The notes under the pieces are model-generated. The model made no database searches. It saw only the letters and a program-made list of their open reading frames with translations, and was not told the DNA's origin. From NCBI GenBank assembly GCA_003152315.1, contig PLZV01000046.1:1-33012 (forward strand): 33,012 bases of DNA, read 5' to 3'. This DNA is from Verrucomicrobiota bacterium. GTDB taxonomy: Bacteria > Verrucomicrobiota > Verrucomicrobiia > Palsa-1439. A program made the position numbers and the translations under genes. Positions 31,491 through 33,012 of this stretch are shown here, piece by piece. Position 1 is the first letter of the stretch. Every line of letters starts with the position of its first letter.

Positions 31491-32770
31491 GCGATCCCAA
31501 CTTTCTTAAAGGTGGCATCGACCTGACGCAAATGGATGTCCAAGTCGAACGCGTGTTCAATCTCGCGTTTGGTGAGATGCCGCAAAACTTCCGCGTCTTT
31601 GAGCAGAGAGTCCTTGAATGTCCCGGCACCAGTCCCCGTCTTCATCGCGTTGCGCTGGACGAGCGCGTAGGCTTTCTCACGCGTCAGCCCTTTCTTCGTG
31701 AGCGCGAGCAGGATCCCTTGCGAATAGATCAGGCCCTTGCTCGATTCGAGATTCGATTTCATGCGCGCGGGATATACCAACAACTTGTCCACCACGTTGG
31801 TGAGCGTCACGAGCATGTAGTCGAGGAGTGTGGTTGAATCGGGCAGGATGATGCGTTCGACGCTGCTGTGAGAGATGTCGCGTTCGTGCCAGAGGGCGAC
31901 GTTCTCCATCGCCGCGAGCGCGTTGCCGCGCAGCACGCGGGCGAGACCGCAAAGCCGCTCGCAGGTGATCGGGTTGCGTTTGTGCGGCATGGCGCTGCTG
32001 CCCTTCTGTCCCTCCGCGAAAAACTCCTCGGCTTCGAGCACCTCCGTGCGCTGTAGATGACGGAACTCCAGCGCCCAACGGTCGATGGAACAGCCGACGA
32101 GCGCAATTGCGCTCATGTATTCGGCGTGACGATCGCGCTGGATGATCTGCGTGGAAATATCCGCCGCTCGGAGGCCGAGCCTCCGGCAGACGTATTGCTC
32201 AACCTTGGGATTCATGTGCGCGTAGGTGCCGACGGCGCCGGAGATTTTTCCGACGGCAACGATGTCGCGGGCCAGCGCGAGCCGTTCGAACGCGCGACAG
32301 AATTCGTCGTACATCAGCGCCATCTTCAAGCCGAAGGTAATCGGCTCGGCATGAACGCCGTGCGTGCGCCCGATCATGGGAACGTATTTGTATTTCTTCG
32401 CCTTCTTCGCGACAACGGCGCGCAACTTCCTCACATCGTCGAGAAGAATGTCCGCCGACTGCACCATTTGTACCGCCAACGCGGTGTCAACAACGTCGGA
32501 TGACGTAAGCCCTTCGTGGATATGCCGCGAAGCCGGGCCGACGTGTTCGGCGACATTTGTGGTGAACGCGATGACGTCGTGGTTGGTAGTACGCTCGATC
32601 TCGCGAATGCGCTCGACGCTGAATTTCGCGCGGCGCTTGATGGTCGCGAGGTCTTTGCGCGGAATCTTGCGCGCCTCACAAGCCAGAATCTCGATCTGGA
32701 GCCAGATGGAGAACTTGTTCTCCTCCGTCCAAATCTCGCGCATCGCCTCGCGGCTGTATCGGCGAATCAT
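31487..32770 (-). CDS. purB: Adenylosuccinate lyase
   Basis: A 427-residue enzyme of the fumarase/aspartase superfamily that cleaves SAICAR to AICAR and adenylosuccinate to AMP. The superfamily signature GSSAMPHKRNPITCE at about residues 256-270 holds the flexible catalytic loop with its Ser. An upstream EHVGPASRHIHEGLTSSDVV and GRTHGVHAEPITFGLKMALM carry further active-site residues. Length matches the Bacillus-type short form. It is the first gene of the purB-purS-purQ unit, with a consensus -35 just upstream and a very short leader. Confidence 0.95.
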   Translation of the reverse strand: MIRRYSREAMREIWTEENKFSIWLQIEILACEARKIPRKDLATIKRRAKFSVERIREIERTTNHDVIAFTTNVAEHVGPASRHIHEGLTSSDVVDTALAVQMVQSADILLDDVRKLRAVVAKKAKKYKYVPMIGRTHGVHAEPITFGLKMALMYDEFCRAFERLALARDIVAVGKISGAVGTYAHMNPKVEQYVCRRLGLRAADISTQIIQRDRHAEYMSAIALVGCSIDRWALEFRHLQRTEVLEAEEFFAEGQKGSSAMPHKRNPITCERLCGLARVLRGNALAAMENVALWHERDISHSSVERIILPDSTTLLDYMLVTLTNVVDKLLVYPARMKSNLESSKGLIYSQGILLALTKKGLTREKAYALVQRNAMKTGTGAGTFKDSLLKDAEVLRHLTKREIEHAFDLDIHLRQVDATFKKVGIA

Positions 32771-32779
32771 GTTGCCACG

Positions 32780-32808
32780 AGGCTACGAACTCCCGCGCTG
32801 GTTGTCAA
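32780..32808 (-). promoter_or_regulatory. Candidate purB promoter
   Basis: On the minus strand a perfect -35 TTGACA (32808-32803) is followed by a 17 bp spacer and TAGCCT (32785-32780, three of six -10 matches). The start of transcription would be only a few bases from the ATG at 32770, so the mRNA would be nearly leaderless; this makes the site plausible but not certain. Confidence 0.4.
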
Positions 32809-32819
32809 CGCGGGGGGAA

Positions 32820-32969
32820 ATGATACACTTACCCCTCGACCCCTTCGATGGCCAACCGTTGCGGTACAAGAAGCTCCCCAAAGGATACGTCGTCTACAGC
32901 AACGGCGAGGATGGCAAGGACGACGGCGGGGACGAGAAGAAGGACATCACCTTCACGGTCGAGCGGTGA
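32820..32969 (+). pseudogene. C-terminal fragment of a PVC-type secreted-protein family
   Basis: A 49-residue frame whose product reads LPLDPFDGQPLRYKKLPKGY then VVYSNGEDGKDDGGDEKKDI. The block DPFDG(K/Q)PLRY followed by YS.G.DGKDDGG is the conserved C-terminus of a family I recall from Planctomycetes and Verrucomicrobia hypothetical proteins. The N-terminal bulk is absent because the frame runs into the divergent purB gene. It is probably a remnant left after a rearrangement, or the end of a gene whose start was deleted. The GGGGGG before the ATG is not a real ribosome binding site. Confidence 0.55.
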
Positions 32970-32988
32970 GTCCTGCTGCATGAAAAGA

Positions 32989-33012
32989 CAGAGATTCTTC
33001 GCTTCGCTCAGA
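32989..33012. repeat. Likely start of a dispersed repeat, cut by the window edge
   Basis: AGATTCTTCGCTTCGCTCAGA reads, inverted, as a TCTGAGCGAAGCGAAG-type repeat, the same kind as the TCATTCCGAG...GGGATCTCG block at the left edge. The copy is cut off at 33012, so its length cannot be judged. Family membership is recollection. Confidence 0.35.

Noticed and set aside
1-33012. CRISPR array, tRNA or rRNA genes, transposase
   Set aside because: No regularly spaced repeats, no cloverleaf with anticodon and T-loop in any intergenic gap, and no transposase motif in any credible frame.

Overview
The window looks like a chromosomal segment of a moderately GC-rich Gram-negative bacterium, most likely from the Verrucomicrobiota or a neighbouring PVC-type lineage. 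I infer this from the families present: DUF2723 membrane protein with TPR tail, DUF5069, DUF971, DUF486, DUF4870, RskA-type anti-sigma factor and a C-terminal fragment of a secreted-protein family familiar from Planctomycetes and Verrucomicrobia. Start sites with AAGGAG/GGAGG ribosome binding sites and many ATGA or GTGA stop/start overlaps also fit. No tRNA, rRNA, CRISPR array or transposase was found.

Layout. (1) Positions 1-3254 are accessory DNA. A patchwork of small palindromic repeats is followed by a cluster of six GATC sites, the N-terminal stump of a DNA methyltransferase, a cassette of other genes, and the C-terminal stump of a DpnI/Dam-replacing-type restriction endonuclease. The cassette holds a predicted nuclease coupled to a 59-residue protein and, convergent to them, a protein with a predicted cyclase-like palm domain. 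It appears to have replaced the middle of a restriction-modification locus. (2) Positions 3251-9800 hold small membrane, secreted and enzyme genes (VTT/DedA-like, DUF486, GNAT, DUF5069, DUF4870, alcohol dehydrogenase, PepSY-like). They include a duplicated ~170 bp intergenic unit carrying paired GATACAT palindromes. (3) From about 22.07 kb down to 10.80 kb, twelve minus-strand genes lie end to end with gaps of 40 bp or less: purF, a WapI-like gene, purM, lepB, a small membrane-anchored protein, purH, a response regulator, an ECF sigma factor, its putative anti-sigma factor, a DUF2723/TPR protein, nth and a DUF971 gene. A metallopeptidase and a PepSY protein follow. (4) Positions 22.2-24.7 kb hold a second ECF sigma/RskA pair and a second single-domain response regulator. 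(5) Positions 25.3-32.8 kb hold a lipoprotein, purL, a YghZ-type aldo/keto reductase, and a minus-strand operon purB-purS-purQ-unknown-methyltransferase. The right edge holds a gene fragment and the start of a likely dispersed repeat.

How the genes work together. Seven purine genes (purF, purM, purL, purQ, purS, purB, purH) lie in three transcription units within about 16 kb. PurL is the short, ammonia-channel form that needs PurQ and PurS, and both are present. The purine genes share transcripts with envelope and regulatory genes (lepB, sigma/anti-sigma, response regulator), so growth-linked nucleotide synthesis and envelope signalling may be co-expressed; that is inference. The candidates for less-described biology are the gene cassette inside the broken restriction-modification locus and the paired GATACAT palindromes.
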